From Lysinibacillus fusiformis (GTDB taxonomy: Bacteria; Bacillota; Bacilli; Bacillales_A; Planococcaceae): a stretch of DNA of 64,000 bases. The translations under genes were made by a program, and so were the position numbers. The stretch spans positions 372,001 through 436,000 of the forward strand of contig JASENG010000001.1 of NCBI GenBank assembly GCA_030027265.1, given 5' to 3'. The notes under the pieces were generated by a model, which saw only the letters and a program-made list of their open reading frames with translations, made no database searches and was not told where the DNA came from. Below, piece by piece: positions 1 through 10,909 of the stretch; the first letter of the stretch is position 1; every line of letters begins with the position of its first letter.

Positions 1-1
1 A

Positions 2-529
2 ATTGGTTCTGCTGCTGCACCTACAGCGGGATTGCATTTTACCAATGAAATATTAGATGAAATCAAAGCAAAAGGCGTGGAAATTGTCTTTATAACATTA
101 CATGTTGGACTTGGAACATTCCGTCCTGTAAGTGTAGACTCGATTGAAAGCCACGATATGCATTCCGAGTTTTATAGTGTAACAGAGCTTGCTGCAGATA
201 CGATTAATCGTACAAAAGCAAATGGGGGGAAGGTCGTAGCTGTTGGCACAACTTCTACACGTACACTTGAAACCATTGCACAAAAATACAACGGAGAAAT
301 CCGGGCAGAACAGGGATGGACAAGTATTTTTATTTACCCGGGCTTTGAATATAAAGCAATTGATGGGTTGATAACAAACTTCCACTTACCAAAATCTACT
401 TTGGTCATGTTAGTAAGTGCACTAACTTCTAGAGAAATTATTTTAAATGCGTATAATAAAGCAGTGGAAGAAAAATATCGATTCTTCAGTTTTGGAGATG
501 CAATGTTTATTCGACCATCACGTCGATAA
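2..529 (+). CDS. queA: S-adenosylmethionine:tRNA ribosyltransferase-isomerase QueA (5' end outside window)
   Basis: The reading frame is open from the window edge and gives the last 175 residues of QueA, roughly half of the usual 340-odd. The enzyme transfers and isomerises the ribosyl part of S-adenosylmethionine onto preQ1 in tRNA, giving epoxyqueuosine in the cytoplasm. The visible part opens with the family signature [13 protein letters not shown] and carries the TTSTRTLE and [10 protein letters not shown] blocks typical of the C-terminal half. It ends in RPSRR. The next gene, 87 bases on, is tgt, the preceding step of the same pathway, as in other Bacillales. The apparent ATG at 32 is internal, not a start. 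Confidence 0.95.
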   Translation: MGSAAAPTAGLHFTNEILDEIKAKGVEIVFITLHVGLGTFRPVSVDSIESHDMHSEFYSVTELAADTINRTKANGGKVVAVGTTSTRTLETIAQKYNGEIRAEQGWTSIFIYPGFEYKAIDGLITNFHLPKSTLVMLVSALTSREIILNAYNKAVEEKYRFFSFGDAMFIRPSRR

Positions 530-577
530 ACTATAAAAACTTGTTTATTTATATCGGGGTAACCCAAAGACTAATAG

Positions 578-1762
<1,185 letters not shown>

Positions 1763-1905
1763 AAACAGCTTGTTTAATATGGCGAAAAATTGAAGAATAT
1801 GAAAAAGTGTGATTTATTTCATAAAAATAATAGTTTCAAATCGCTTTTTCTATTCAATCTATACTATACTTAAGAAGTGAGATTTAGAAAGGAGGACATA
1901 AAACT

Positions 1906-2172
1906 ATGGGTGATACAATCGTTGGTTTACTTCCAATTATTATTATGTTCGTTGCGATGTGGTTTATTTTAATCCGTCCAGCACAAAAGAAACAAAAACA
2001 AACTGTTCAAATGCAAAATAGCATTAAAAAAGGAGACCGTGTTGTAACAATCGGTGGCCTTCATGGCGAGGTTGATGCTCTGGAGGATGGAGCAATTTAC
2101 ATCATCGTTGATGGAAAAACTCGTTTAAAATTCGAACGCCAAGCAATTGGGCGAGTAGTTACTGAAAAATAA
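1906..2172 (+). CDS. yajC: preprotein translocase accessory subunit YajC
   Basis: An 88-residue single-pass membrane protein: an N-terminal hydrophobic helix (about residues 6-24) ends in the family signature FILIRPAQKKQK. A short basic and beta-rich cytoplasmic domain with VVTIGGLHGEV follows. YajC associates with SecDF, encoded 3 kb downstream. The AAAGGAGG ribosome binding site is near-perfect. This is the yrbF position of B. subtilis, after tgt. A strong terminator follows, so it ends the queA-tgt-yajC unit. Confidence 0.95.
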   Translation: MGDTIVGLLPIIIMFVAMWFILIRPAQKKQKQTVQMQNSIKKGDRVVTIGGLHGEVDALEDGAIYIIVDGKTRLKFERQAIGRVVTEK

Positions 2173-2181
2173 CTCAAAATC

Positions 2182-2226
2182 AAAAGCTTACTAAATCGGA
2201 CAAGCACCGAATTAGTAAGCTTTTTT
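2182..2226 (+). terminator. Rho-independent terminator after yajC
   Basis: A 13-bp perfect stem (AAAAGCTTACTAA with its complement at 2212-2224) is followed by a T-rich tail. Confidence 0.9.
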
Positions 2227-2276
2227 CTTTATTTTGATCCATATTTACTTGGGATTTTTATGAAGTTTTAGTTCGC

Positions 2277-2352
2277 GGATAAGAAGTATAAAACTATCTA
2301 TCCGTATAAGTGCAACAAAGGCTAATCGCTATCGGTCTTTTCGACTAGCCAA
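2277..2352 (+). other. two hairpins between yajC and the DUF421 gene
   Basis: CGGATA at 2277 can pair with TATCCG near 2300. GGCTAATCG near 2322 can pair, with one mismatch, with CGACTAGCC near 2344, followed by AAGTTTTC. They lie 60-160 bases upstream of the DUF421 gene, beyond the yajC terminator. They may be a 5' leader structure or a weak second terminator. No known riboswitch family was recognised. Confidence 0.3.
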
Positions 2353-2436
2353 GTTTTCTTATATATTTTAGGAATTCTTTTCAATGCATACTTACATCAC
2401 CCGGAGACCACAATGAGTAGTGGAGGGTGTGGATAT

Positions 2437-3075
2437 ATGGAAACTTATTTTGAGATTCTTATGAGAACGGTCTTTCTGTATATTTTTATTTTGGTTGTTT
2501 TCCGCCTAATGGGTAAAAGAGAAGTTGGCGAATTAAGCATAATGGACTTAGTGGTTTTTGTGCTAATCGCTGAATGTGTCGCCTTTGCTTTAGAAGATGT
2601 AGATAAACCAGTCTTTCAAAATATCTTTCCCATTATTATTTTACTCATCATTCAATTTATAAATTCGCTCTTAACATTAAAGAGTAAAAAAATGCGGGAT
2701 GTCATTGATGGAGATCCGTCTCTAATTGTACGAGATGGTGTAATCGACCAAGAGGAAATGCGAAAACAACGCTACAATTTAGATGACCTATTTCAACAAA
2801 TGCGAGAAGAAAGGGTTCCGTCTGTGCAGCAAATTGACTATGCCTTTTTAGAACCCTCGGGTAAGTTATCGATTTTCTTAAAAAGCGACGATCCACTTGT
2901 GTTGCCGCTCATCGTGGACGGCTATATCGTAGAGAAACATTTGAAGCTTTTGAATATAGAAAAAGATTGGCTTTTAAACGAACTAAAGCAGCAGGGATAT
3001 AGCGAAAGGCTTAAAGATATCTTCTACTGCTGCTACGAAAACAACGAGGTACATGTTCAATTAAGAACGACGTGA
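2437..3075 (+). CDS. yrbG: DUF421 membrane protein (YetF/YrbG family)
   Basis: About 212 residues. Three N-terminal membrane helices include the conserved blocks FRLMGKREVGELS and DLVVFVLIAE. A soluble DUF421 domain follows, containing DGDPSLIVRDGVI and the KQRYNLDDL motif. The function of the family is not firmly established. B. subtilis has yrbG, of the same family, in this position next to spoVB. I prefer ATG 2437, which has GGAGGG nine bases upstream. An in-frame ATG at 2413 with a weaker GGAGA site would add eight residues. It converges on spoVB, and the 3' ends overlap by 15 bases. Confidence 0.85.
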   Translation: METYFEILMRTVFLYIFILVVFRLMGKREVGELSIMDLVVFVLIAECVAFALEDVDKPVFQNIFPIIILLIIQFINSLLTLKSKKMRDVIDGDPSLIVRDGVIDQEEMRKQRYNLDDLFQQMREERVPSVQQIDYAFLEPSGKLSIFLKSDDPLVLPLIVDGYIVEKHLKLLNIEKDWLLNELKQQGYSERLKDIFYCCYENNEVHVQLRTT

Positions 3076-4578
3076 AATAACGGAACGCAATACTTTAAAA
3101 TCACTCCATTTAATTTGATTTGTAAGAATTAATAGCAGGGTTAAAATCACTAAAGTGAGGGCACTATTTGTCCAAAAATCAAACGAAACTTTAGGGATAA
3201 GATAGGTCTGCATAAAACAAGTCAAGATGAAAATGCCATATGGTATAGCAAAGAATCTAAAGCCGACAGCAATCATTTTATGATTACGCAGTGTGGCCAT
3301 GTGTAAAAAAGAAGTGACTAATACTCCAAAGCCAATCGCGATAATTGCACCATATTCTTGAATGAATGGCTGGGAAGCTAGTACGAACATTACAAATAAT
3401 TTGCCAAGGCCGCCATAAATCGAATTCATCATTGCGGGACGAGCTTCATCGATTGCCTGTAAAATGGAGTGGAGCGGGCTTTGGATGTAATAAAAATAAA
3501 AAATAGGTGCCAAGATTTTCATAAACCCGCGATTTTCTTCTAAATGGAAAAGTTTCATTGCAAGGTCATCACCATGGATGAAGAAATATGTCGCAGCGTA
3601 ACAACCGATCAATGAGGATAAGCGCAAAGAAATGCCAATCCGTTCATTTAATAATTGATAATTATTTCTCGCGACAGCATCACTAACTGCTGGGATTAGT
3701 ACAATTGCAAGTGCATTCGGAATAAAAGAAGGGAATAACAGTAACGGTATATGTACACCTGAAATTACCCCGTACAAAGTTGTAGCTCCAACTGCTGTCA
3801 GCCCTGAAACAGTCAATGCCTTTAAGAATACGATAGGTTCTAAAAACCAAGTGAAAGTACCAAATAATCGGCTTCCTGCAGATGGCACGGCTATTCGTAA
3901 AAGCGGCATCGCAGGATAGGCTTTATTTGGATCATTCTTCTTAGGTTTCTTTTTCTTATATTGATAGACAATATATAAATAGATGAATGAGAATACTTCT
4001 CCAAATGCAGTAATTCCCATTGCATATGCAGCAGTTAATGCAGGATTATCCTGTGTAACTAAATAAGGAAGCAGTAAAGTTATTAATGCGATTCGAATTA
4101 CTTGCTCCAGCATTTGTGACCACGCAGTTGCAGAAATGACAGCAATGCCCTGCAAATATCCTCTTATGAGCCCTGAAAATACTACAATCGGAACAGCCCC
4201 TAAACCAATATATAGCGTTAATCTTGATGCTTCGTTATGTAAAAGTGTCCCAGATAAGTATGGTATAAACAAAATAAGCAACGGTGTGAACATGATAATC
4301 GATAATATGGACCATCTAGAGGCGGTTGTCATAACAGCTCTTAACTGGTTGTCCCTTCTTTTTGCATGCAGCTCTGCAATTACTTTTGCCACCGCAATCG
4401 GGATTCCTAATTGCAGTAGTGAAACAAAGAAGATAAATGCTGGATAGGCGGTCATATAAATACCTACAGCTTCTTCGCCTGCAACTCGCATAAACTGCAT
4501 TCTATATATGAAGCCAAACAGTTTAGACAAGAAAATAACAAACGTTAAAAAAACAGTCCCTTTAACAAATGAACTCAT
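3061..4578 (-). CDS. spoVB: SpoVB-type polysaccharide/lipid flippase (MOP superfamily)
   Basis: A 505-residue polytopic membrane protein with about 14 hydrophobic helices. It begins MSSFVKGTVFLTFVIFLSK and carries the family block GEEAVGIYMTAYPAF. It belongs to the MATE/Wzx/MurJ-like superfamily. SpoVB of B. subtilis is needed for spore cortex formation and is related to lipid II flippases. Identification rests on overall resemblance and on its position beside yrbG and upstream of comN and secDF. AAGGG lies nine bases before the ATG. Another family member (a general polysaccharide flippase) is the main alternative. Confidence 0.85.
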   Translation of the reverse strand: MSSFVKGTVFLTFVIFLSKLFGFIYRMQFMRVAGEEAVGIYMTAYPAFIFFVSLLQLGIPIAVAKVIAELHAKRRDNQLRAVMTTASRWSILSIIMFTPLLILFIPYLSGTLLHNEASRLTLYIGLGAVPIVVFSGLIRGYLQGIAVISATAWSQMLEQVIRIALITLLLPYLVTQDNPALTAAYAMGITAFGEVFSFIYLYIVYQYKKKKPKKNDPNKAYPAMPLLRIAVPSAGSRLFGTFTWFLEPIVFLKALTVSGLTAVGATTLYGVISGVHIPLLLFPSFIPNALAIVLIPAVSDAVARNNYQLLNERIGISLRLSSLIGCYAATYFFIHGDDLAMKLFHLEENRGFMKILAPIFYFYYIQSPLHSILQAIDEARPAMMNSIYGGLGKLFVMFVLASQPFIQEYGAIIAIGFGVLVTSFLHMATLRNHKMIAVGFRFFAIPYGIFILTCFMQTYLIPKVSFDFWTNSALTLVILTLLLILTNQIKWSDFKVLRSVISRRS

Positions 4579-4590
4579 TCATTCAATCCC

Positions 4591-4619
4591 TTCTCATTTC
4601 CAGAAATATCAGATACAAT
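4591..4619 (+). promoter_or_regulatory. candidate sigma-A promoter for comN
   Basis: TTCTCA (4591-4596) and TACAAT (4614-4619) are separated by 17 bases, 52 bases upstream of the preferred comN start. The -35 is only a 4/6 match. Confidence 0.4.
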
Positions 4620-4670
4620 ATTTGTATGCTTGAATGCAGAGAGTTAAAACTACTGGTTGGGGGGATTGTA

Positions 4671-4988
4671 ATGATTCAGTTCGAACAGCTATACAAAGAG
4701 GTTTTACCCGTATTACAAAGCAAAATGGATGAAATTAATTATTATGAATATGACGGAATTTCAATAGAAGATATTTGGAATTTTTGCATAAAGAAAAAAT
4801 GGAAAAAGAGAAACATAGAGGAAATGCGCTTATATGAAATGGTAGAGACGATTTTTTCGGTGAAACCCTCGGAAATTGTGAGTTATTTCCAGATACAGCA
4901 ATTTCGTTCGGAAAATTGGTTTCAGGACATAAATCAGAGTGAGTTACAAGCATTATTAAAGCCTAAAATTAGCGATGGCGATAAATAA
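4671..4988 (+). CDS. comN: post-transcriptional regulator ComN
   Basis: A 105-residue soluble protein with YKEVLPVLQSKMDEI at the N-terminus and the family's SIEDIWNFCIKKKWKK block in the middle. This matches B. subtilis ComN (YrzD), which acts after transcription on comE mRNA and is encoded between spoVB and secDF, as here. The ATG at 4671 is chosen because a run of six G lies just upstream at 4659-4664. An in-frame ATG at 4569 would add 34 unrelated residues overlapping the spoVB start region. Confidence 0.82.
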   Translation: MIQFEQLYKEVLPVLQSKMDEINYYEYDGISIEDIWNFCIKKKWKKRNIEEMRLYEMVETIFSVKPSEIVSYFQIQQFRSENWFQDINQSELQALLKPKISDGDK

Positions 4989-5004
4989 ATCTATGTTCAT
5001 TAGT

Positions 5005-5033
5005 TTGACAGCTAGCGAATCGTGTTTCATAAT
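5005..5033 (+). promoter_or_regulatory. sigma-A promoter upstream of secDF
   Basis: TTGACA (5005-5010), 17 bases, CATAAT (5028-5033). The -35 is perfect and the -10 matches five of six. It would give a 5' leader of about 210 bases before secDF. Confidence 0.55.
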
Positions 5034-5252
5034 GAGTTTTGTACATAAACTTACTCATTTAGTTTGATTACTTTAACTATTTGAAAATTGAAAATACCGA
5101 TAGTTAATGCTGGTTGTTATTCCTAATATGATAACTCATTTTTGATATTATATTAGACCATGCGACAACGATTTAGCGCATTGAGCGCGGGATCGTGTTT
5201 TTCTAATGTGTATACATCAAGAGCTATGCACAAATTTGAGGAGGATTTACAG

Positions 5253-7520
5253 ATGAAGCTTAAAAGCCGTATTTTTACTTTTGTACTAGTGGCAGTTGTA
5301 TTATTCGCTGCTATGGGTGCAACAGTACAAGGAGTTTTGAAAGATGTAAAACTCGGCTTAGACTTGCAAGGTGGGTTTGAGGTTTTATATAAGGTAGATA
5401 CATTGGTAGAGGGTCAAGATATAACAAAGGATATTATGACCGATACTACGACAGCACTCTCAAACCGTATTAACCAATTCGGAGTAAGTGAGCCAAGTAT
5501 TCAGGTAGAAGGGGAAGACCGCATTCGTGTGCAGCTTGCAGGAATCGATGATCAATCCTCAGCTCGTGAATTATTGTCAAGTACGGCTAACTTAACATTC
5601 CGAGATGTCAATGACAATATTTTATTAGATGGTACGGATTTAAAAGAAGGTGGAGCTGCCGCTTCATTTGATCAGCAAAACAGCCCGATTGTAACGCTTA
5701 CATTAAAAGATGCTGCTAAATTTGCAGAAGTTACAAAAAAAGTGTCTCAAATGGGAGCAGGGCAAAATTTATTAGTAGTATGGCTGGATTTTGAAGAAGG
5801 TGTAGATTCATATGCGGCTGAAGCGGTGAAAGAAAAGCCGAAATTTGTTTCTGCAGCGGCAGTCAGCCAAGTATTAAATACTACTGATGTAATGATTAGC
5901 GGTAATTTTACAGTTCAAGAGACAAAAGATATTGCTAGTGTTTTAAATGCAGGGGCATTGCCGGTGAAGCTAACAGAAATCTATTCTACTTCTGTAGGGG
6001 CACAATTTGGTGAACAAGCATTAAACAGTACAGTTTTTGCTAGTGTAGTAGGGGTAATTATTATCTTTATCTTCATGCTTCTTTACTATCGTTTACCAGG
6101 TTTTGTTTCGATTATTACGCTAACAGTATTTACTTTCTTAGTTTTAATCGTATTCAATGCAATCAATGCTGTATTAACATTGCCAGGTATCGCGGCACTT
6201 GTGCTTGGTATAGGGATGGCGGTAGATGCCAATATTCTAACTGCCGAACGTATTCGAGAAGAGCTGCGTGTAGGGAAGACTGCAAAAGAAGCCTACCAAC
6301 ACGGTTCCAAAGAATCTTTAACGGCAATCATTGATGCGCAGTTAACGACTTTACTTGCAGCAGTTGTATTGTTCTGGTTTGGGACAAGCTCAGTAAAAGG
6401 ATTTGCAACAACTTTAATGATTTCAATCGTGTTAAGTTTCGTAACTGCTGTTTGGTTATCGCGAATTTTAGTGGGGTTATTAGTTAATAGCGGCTATTTC
6501 AACAGTCCTTTCTTCTACGGAGTAAGTAAATCAAAAGTGCATGATGCATCAGAAGGTGTAGCAACTTTAGATTTATCTACGAAATTTGATCGTTTCGATT
6601 TCGTTAAAAATCGCAAAAAATTCTATTCCCTATCAATTTGTATATTAATTGTTGGGGCTGTCATAATAGGAATCTTTAAGTTAAACTTAGGAATTGACTT
6701 CTCAAGTGGTACGCGTGTCGAGATTTTAGCTGACGATAAAATCACTCAGGAAGAAGTAACGGATTATGTTGAGGAAATAGGATTCCCGGCAGAAAAAATC
6801 GTTATTTCCGGAGAAGAGCAAAATACGGCTGTAATTACTTATGGAGAAGATTTAACACAGCAAGAAATCCTGGATTATAAGGCGGCCGTACTTAAAGACT
6901 ATGGGCATGAACCAAGTGTAAGTACAGTTTCACCAACTGTTGGGGAAGAGTTAGTGAAAAATGCTATTAAAGCATTAGCAATCGCGGCCATAGGCATAAT
7001 TATTTACGTGGCAATCCGTTTCGAATGGAGAATGGGTGTAGGGGCTATTGCTTCATTAGTCCATGACGTATTCTTTATGGTAGCAATCTTCAGTGTTCTT
7101 CGTTTAGAAGTCGATATTACCTTTATCGCAGCGATTTTAACGATTGTAGGTTATTCGATTAATGATACAATCGTTACCTTTGACCGTATTCGTGAAAATG
7201 TTGACCGAAAAGGTAAAATTACAACAAAAGAAGAGCTTGCAGAAATTGTCAATAAATCCCTTCGCCAAACGATGGGACGTTCGGTTAATACGGTACTGAC
7301 TGTTATTATTGTAGTTGTAGCCTTATTATTATTTGGGGCACCAGCCATTCAAAACTTCTCGATTGCTTTACTGATTGGTTTAATAACAGGTATGTATTCT
7401 TCTATTTGTATCGCAGCTCAAATTTGGTACACTTTAAAAGTGCGCGAAATGAAGAAAAAAGGTACGGCAGTAGAAAGAAAAGAAAAGAAACAATGGGGTT
7501 CAGACGAGCCAGTTGTTTAA
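5253..7520 (+). CDS. secDF: fused protein translocase subunit SecDF
   Basis: 755 residues containing SecD and SecF in one chain, as in Bacillus. SecDF uses the proton-motive force to help pull secreted proteins across the membrane. The SecD half has KLGLDLQGGFEVLY just after the first membrane helix, a periplasmic P1 domain, and a membrane block with GMAVDANILTAERI. The SecF half begins near residue 450 and has LGIDFSSGTRVEI and GYSINDTIVTFDRIREN. ATG 5253 has GAGGAGG upstream. The longer frame from 5160 adds 31 residues with no family resemblance and no good ribosome binding site. A terminator follows. Confidence 0.97.
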   Translation: MKLKSRIFTFVLVAVVLFAAMGATVQGVLKDVKLGLDLQGGFEVLYKVDTLVEGQDITKDIMTDTTTALSNRINQFGVSEPSIQVEGEDRIRVQLAGIDDQSSARELLSSTANLTFRDVNDNILLDGTDLKEGGAAASFDQQNSPIVTLTLKDAAKFAEVTKKVSQMGAGQNLLVVWLDFEEGVDSYAAEAVKEKPKFVSAAAVSQVLNTTDVMISGNFTVQETKDIASVLNAGALPVKLTEIYSTSVGAQFGEQALNSTVFASVVGVIIIFIFMLLYYRLPGFVSIITLTVFTFLVLIVFNAINAVLTLPGIAALVLGIGMAVDANILTAERIREELRVGKTAKEAYQHGSKESLTAIIDAQLTTLLAAVVLFWFGTSSVKGFATTLMISIVLSFVTAVWLSRILVGLLVNSGYFNSPFFYGVSKSKVHDASEGVATLDLSTKFDRFDFVKNRKKFYSLSICILIVGAVIIGIFKLNLGIDFSSGTRVEILADDKITQEEVTDYVEEIGFPAEKIVISGEEQNTAVITYGEDLTQQEILDYKAAVLKDYGHEPSVSTVSPTVGEELVKNAIKALAIAAIGIIIYVAIRFEWRMGVGAIASLVHDVFFMVAIFSVLRLEVDITFIAAILTIVGYSINDTIVTFDRIRENVDRKGKITTKEELAEIVNKSLRQTMGRSVNTVLTVIIVVVALLLFGAPAIQNFSIALLIGLITGMYSSICIAAQIWYTLKVREMKKKGTAVERKEKKQWGSDEPVV

Positions 7521-7533
7521 ATCATAAAACAAA

Positions 7534-7572
7534 AAGGCAAAGTGCAGTAAATTGTGCACTTTGTCTTTTTTC
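7534..7572 (+). terminator. terminator after secDF
   Basis: GGCAAAGTGCA pairs with TGCACTTTGTC (one G-T), followed by seven T. Confidence 0.88.
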
Positions 7573-7782
7573 TTTTATATAGGGTTTTGCAAAAAAATAT
7601 ATTCAGATTACTTGGAGTAAACATCCAAAAAAGGTGTCCTATCCAGTTTGCGCAACCTTTCATTGCATAATAATTTCACACGAATAAACATTTTTATTCC
7701 TATTTTTATCAATTCAACTATTTTTATAGGTTAGTAGTTCGCGTGTTTTTTCGGTATAATGAGAACTTGAGGAAGTGAGTAA

Positions 7783-10116
7783 ATGATACAATCAACAAAA
7801 AAATGGGTTGTTGAACAGCCAAAAGAAGATGCGTTGAAACAACTACAAAATGAACTAAATATATCATCCCTTGCAGCCAAAATCTTGTCTGGAAGAGGCT
7901 ATACTTCTGTTGAACAGGCTAAAAAAATACTGAATATGGATGAAACAAACCTACATGATCCATATTTGCTAAATGGCATGAAAGAAGCTGTTGAGCGTAT
8001 TGAAGAAGCTTTAAATAATGGCGAAAAAATCTTGATCTACGGAGATTATGATGCGGATGGAATTACAAGTACAACTGTAATGATGAATGTATTGCTAGAT
8101 TTGGGGGCCGATGTAAGTTATTGCATTCCCAACCGATTTACACACGGCTATGGACCGAATGCAGAGCTATTCCGTAAAGCGCATGAAAACGGAGTCCAAC
8201 TTATTATAACTGTTGATAATGGGATTAGCGGGATTGAGCCTGTTGCTCTTGCAAAAGAACTTGGAATGGATGTAATCGTAACGGATCACCATGAAGCCGG
8301 TGAAGTTTTGCCAGCAGCTGATGTCATTATCCACCCAAGAGTCCCGGAAGGACATTATCCATTTGGAGAATTAGCAGGTGTCGGGGTAGCGTTTAAATTA
8401 GCACAGGCATTATATGGAGAGGTTCCGGATCATTTGTTTGAGTTTGCAGCTATTGGGACTGTTGCAGATTTAGTGCCTCTTGTCGGAGAAAATCGCTATA
8501 TCGTTCAGCAAGGAATTAAACACCTGAAAACAACCCATAATCCTTGGGTTCGTGCGCTATGTGATATTACTAGTGTGAAACAACAAGAAATTGATGAGGA
8601 AGCGATTGGTTTTTATTTTGCCCCTCGTCTAAATGCGATTGGCAGATTAGGAGATGCGGATCCTGGAGTAGCTTTTTTAATGAGTGACAACGATTCAGAG
8701 GCTGCCTCTGGTGCAAAGCTTCTAAACCAAAAAAATGTGGAACGAAAAGAAATCGTTGCTGCCATTACCGAACAAGCGATTGAAATGATTGAAAATGAAC
8801 CAGTCATTTCAAATTCCCAGGTTTTAGTCATTGCAAAAGAAGGATGGAACCCAGGTGTCATCGGGATTGTCGCATCCCGTTTAGTGGAAAAATACTATCG
8901 ACCAACGATTGTGCTTTCGCTTGACCGAGAAAAAGGGACAGCTAAGGGGTCGGGGCGTAGTATTGAAGGTTTCCACTTATATCAGGAGCTAGCGAAAAAT
9001 CGAGATATTCTGCCCGCTTTTGGTGGACACCCAATGGCAGCTGGGATGACCTTCCCTTTGGAGCATGTCGATGAGTTGCGAAGCCGTCTTCATCAACAAG
9101 CCTTAGAATCCCTGACAGAAGAATTGTTGACTCCGAAGCTGTCAATAGATGTTCCAGTGGAGATTAGTGAAGTAACAGTGGAAGCAATCGAAGAAATCAA
9201 AAAGCTCGGACCATTTGGAACAGGTTTTGCCAAGCCTATTTATGCTCTGCAAAATGTTCAAGTTCGCTCCATGAGAAAAATTGGAGCCGGCGAAAACCAT
9301 CTTAAATTGGAATTAGAGGATACCCATGGGTTTATTGATGCCATCGGATTTAGCAAAGGATATTTGTTTGACGAGATTACATACGGAGTCAGTCTATCTT
9401 TTGCCGGCGATTTGCAAATAAATGAATGGCAAGGCAAGAAGAAACCACAGTTGATGATAACAGATGTTCAAACAAATGAGTGGCAGCTTTATGATTATAG
9501 AGGGAAAAACCAAGCCCAAAAATGGATTCAATCTTTGCCTCAATCCGGGTGTGAATTTATAGCATTCCAACAAACAACTGTACAATATTTTGAAGGACAG
9601 CTGTCAAATCTAATAACATTCATAACAAGTGAAGAGGAAATGAAAAATATTTCCCCTAATATTGTGTTATTAGATTTGCCAAAAACTGCACAAACTTTAG
9701 AAAAGTTAATCGAAAAAGTAATGCCAAGCCGAGTGTATGCGGTATTCTATACGCCGGAATCTAAATATTTCAATGGAATGCCGACGAGAGAGCATTTCGC
9801 TTGGTACTATAGCTTTTTGAAAAAAAGACCATCCTTCAACCTGCAAATGCATATACAACAATTGGCACAGCATATCGGGTTAAATGTTGAAGTAATAAAA
9901 TTTATGACAAACGTGTTTTTTGAGCTAGGTTTTGTTACAATAGAAAATGGTCTGACAACAGTAAATAGTAATGGTCCAAAACGATCGCTTACGGATGCTA
10001 AGGTGTATAAGCAAAGAGAGGCGCAAATTGAATTGGAACAACAGCTTTTGTATGCACCATATATAGAACTAAAACAATGGTTCAATGAACGAATGAGGGA
10101 ATATAACTATTCCTAA
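7783..10116 (+). CDS. recJ: single-stranded-DNA-specific exonuclease RecJ
   Basis: A 5'-to-3' exonuclease on single-stranded DNA acting in recombination and repair. 777 residues is the long Firmicutes form. The DHH phosphoesterase core shows [10 protein letters not shown] (Asp 88, 90 and 92) and VTDHHE (168-171). A DHHA1 region with [13 protein letters not shown] and [10 protein letters not shown] and an OB-type nucleic-acid-binding domain follow. The last 200-odd residues are the Firmicutes-specific extension. GAGGAAG precedes the ATG, and TATAAT at 7755-7760 is a likely -10. apt follows 16 bases downstream, suggesting an operon, as in B. subtilis. Confidence 0.96.
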   Translation: MIQSTKKWVVEQPKEDALKQLQNELNISSLAAKILSGRGYTSVEQAKKILNMDETNLHDPYLLNGMKEAVERIEEALNNGEKILIYGDYDADGITSTTVMMNVLLDLGADVSYCIPNRFTHGYGPNAELFRKAHENGVQLIITVDNGISGIEPVALAKELGMDVIVTDHHEAGEVLPAADVIIHPRVPEGHYPFGELAGVGVAFKLAQALYGEVPDHLFEFAAIGTVADLVPLVGENRYIVQQGIKHLKTTHNPWVRALCDITSVKQQEIDEEAIGFYFAPRLNAIGRLGDADPGVAFLMSDNDSEAASGAKLLNQKNVERKEIVAAITEQAIEMIENEPVISNSQVLVIAKEGWNPGVIGIVASRLVEKYYRPTIVLSLDREKGTAKGSGRSIEGFHLYQELAKNRDILPAFGGHPMAAGMTFPLEHVDELRSRLHQQALESLTEELLTPKLSIDVPVEISEVTVEAIEEIKKLGPFGTGFAKPIYALQNVQVRSMRKIGAGENHLKLELEDTHGFIDAIGFSKGYLFDEITYGVSLSFAGDLQINEWQGKKKPQLMITDVQTNEWQLYDYRGKNQAQKWIQSLPQSGCEFIAFQQTTVQYFEGQLSNLITFITSEEEMKNISPNIVLLDLPKTAQTLEKLIEKVMPSRVYAVFYTPESKYFNGMPTREHFAWYYSFLKKRPSFNLQMHIQQLAQHIGLNVEVIKFMTNVFFELGFVTIENGLTTVNSNGPKRSLTDAKVYKQREAQIELEQQLLYAPYIELKQWFNERMREYNYS

Positions 10117-10132
10117 GGAGGACAAAGTAGTA

Positions 10133-10645
10133 ATGGATTTAACACAGTATGTAACAACAGTAGAGAACTGGCCTAAAGAAGGTATTAGCTTCAAAGATAT
10201 TACGACTATTATGGATAATGGCCCAGCTTTTAAATATGCCGTAGACAAAATCGTAGAGTTCGCTAAGGAAGCGGGAGCAGAAATAATCGTTGGTCCTGAA
10301 GCGCGCGGATTTATCATTGGATGTCCAGTTGCTTATGCGCTTGAAATTGGTTTTGCCCCAGTACGTAAAGAGGGGAAATTACCTCGTGAAGTAGTACGTG
10401 TGGAATATGGTTTAGAATATGGACAGGATGTACTAACAATGCATCAAGATGCTATCAAACCAGGACAAAAAGTATTAATCGTGGATGACCTATTGGCAAC
10501 TGGCGGTACAGTAGACGCAACAATCCAATTAATCGAAAAATTAGGTGGAGAAGTTGCAGGCTGCGCATTCATTATTGAATTGAAAGATTTAAATGGTCGC
10601 GGCAAGATTGGCAACTACCCAGTAAAAACGTTAATTGAATACTAA
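10133..10645 (+). CDS. apt: adenine phosphoribosyltransferase
   Basis: Salvages adenine to AMP using PRPP. The 170-residue length is usual. Key motifs are [10 protein letters not shown] in the N-terminal half and the PRPP-binding loop [13 protein letters not shown] near residues 118-130. AAGGAGG lies ahead of the ATG. It follows recJ closely. In B. subtilis relA comes next; here a glycosyltransferase intervenes. Confidence 0.97.
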   Translation: MDLTQYVTTVENWPKEGISFKDITTIMDNGPAFKYAVDKIVEFAKEAGAEIIVGPEARGFIIGCPVAYALEIGFAPVRKEGKLPREVVRVEYGLEYGQDVLTMHQDAIKPGQKVLIVDDLLATGGTVDATIQLIEKLGGEVAGCAFIIELKDLNGRGKIGNYPVKTLIEY

Positions 10646-10659
10646 TTCTTAAAAATAAG

Positions 10660-10695
10660 CTGTTTAAAAGTGACAAACTTTTAGACAGTTTTTTA
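10660..10695 (+). terminator. terminator after apt
   Basis: CTGTTTAAAAGT pairs with AACTTTTAGACAG, followed by TTTTTTAT. Confidence 0.85.
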
Positions 10696-10847
10696 TTTGC
10701 GCAAAAGGTGTAATGGAGTTTTAAAGAAAATCCACATAAGGAAAGCGTCGACTTGATCAAACTGGGTCCGCTGTATTTATCCATGGGTGATTACAAAATA
10801 TTAACTAAAGGTTAACATTGGCTTTATCCTAGGTGAAGAAAAGTGGT

Positions 10848-10880
10848 ATATACTTACATTTCAGTAGTATGTAAGTATAT
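10848..10880. promoter_or_regulatory. 12-bp perfect inverted repeat upstream of the GT2 gene
   Basis: ATATACTTACAT (10848-10859) and ATGTAAGTATAT (10869-10880) are perfect complements separated by nine bases. The repeat ends 29 bases before the TTG start. Its symmetry and 21-base centre spacing fit a dimeric repressor operator. A hairpin in the leader RNA is the alternative. Confidence 0.55.
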
Positions 10881-10909
10881 TCTAAATCGATGTCATGGAG
10901 GAGCGCATC

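Noticed and set aside
4569-4670. N-terminal extension of ComN
   Set aside because: Unlike the family start; six G just before ATG 4671 mark the real start.
5160-5252. N-terminal extension of SecDF
   Set aside because: No family resemblance; a strong GAGGAGG site sits before the internal ATG at 5253.
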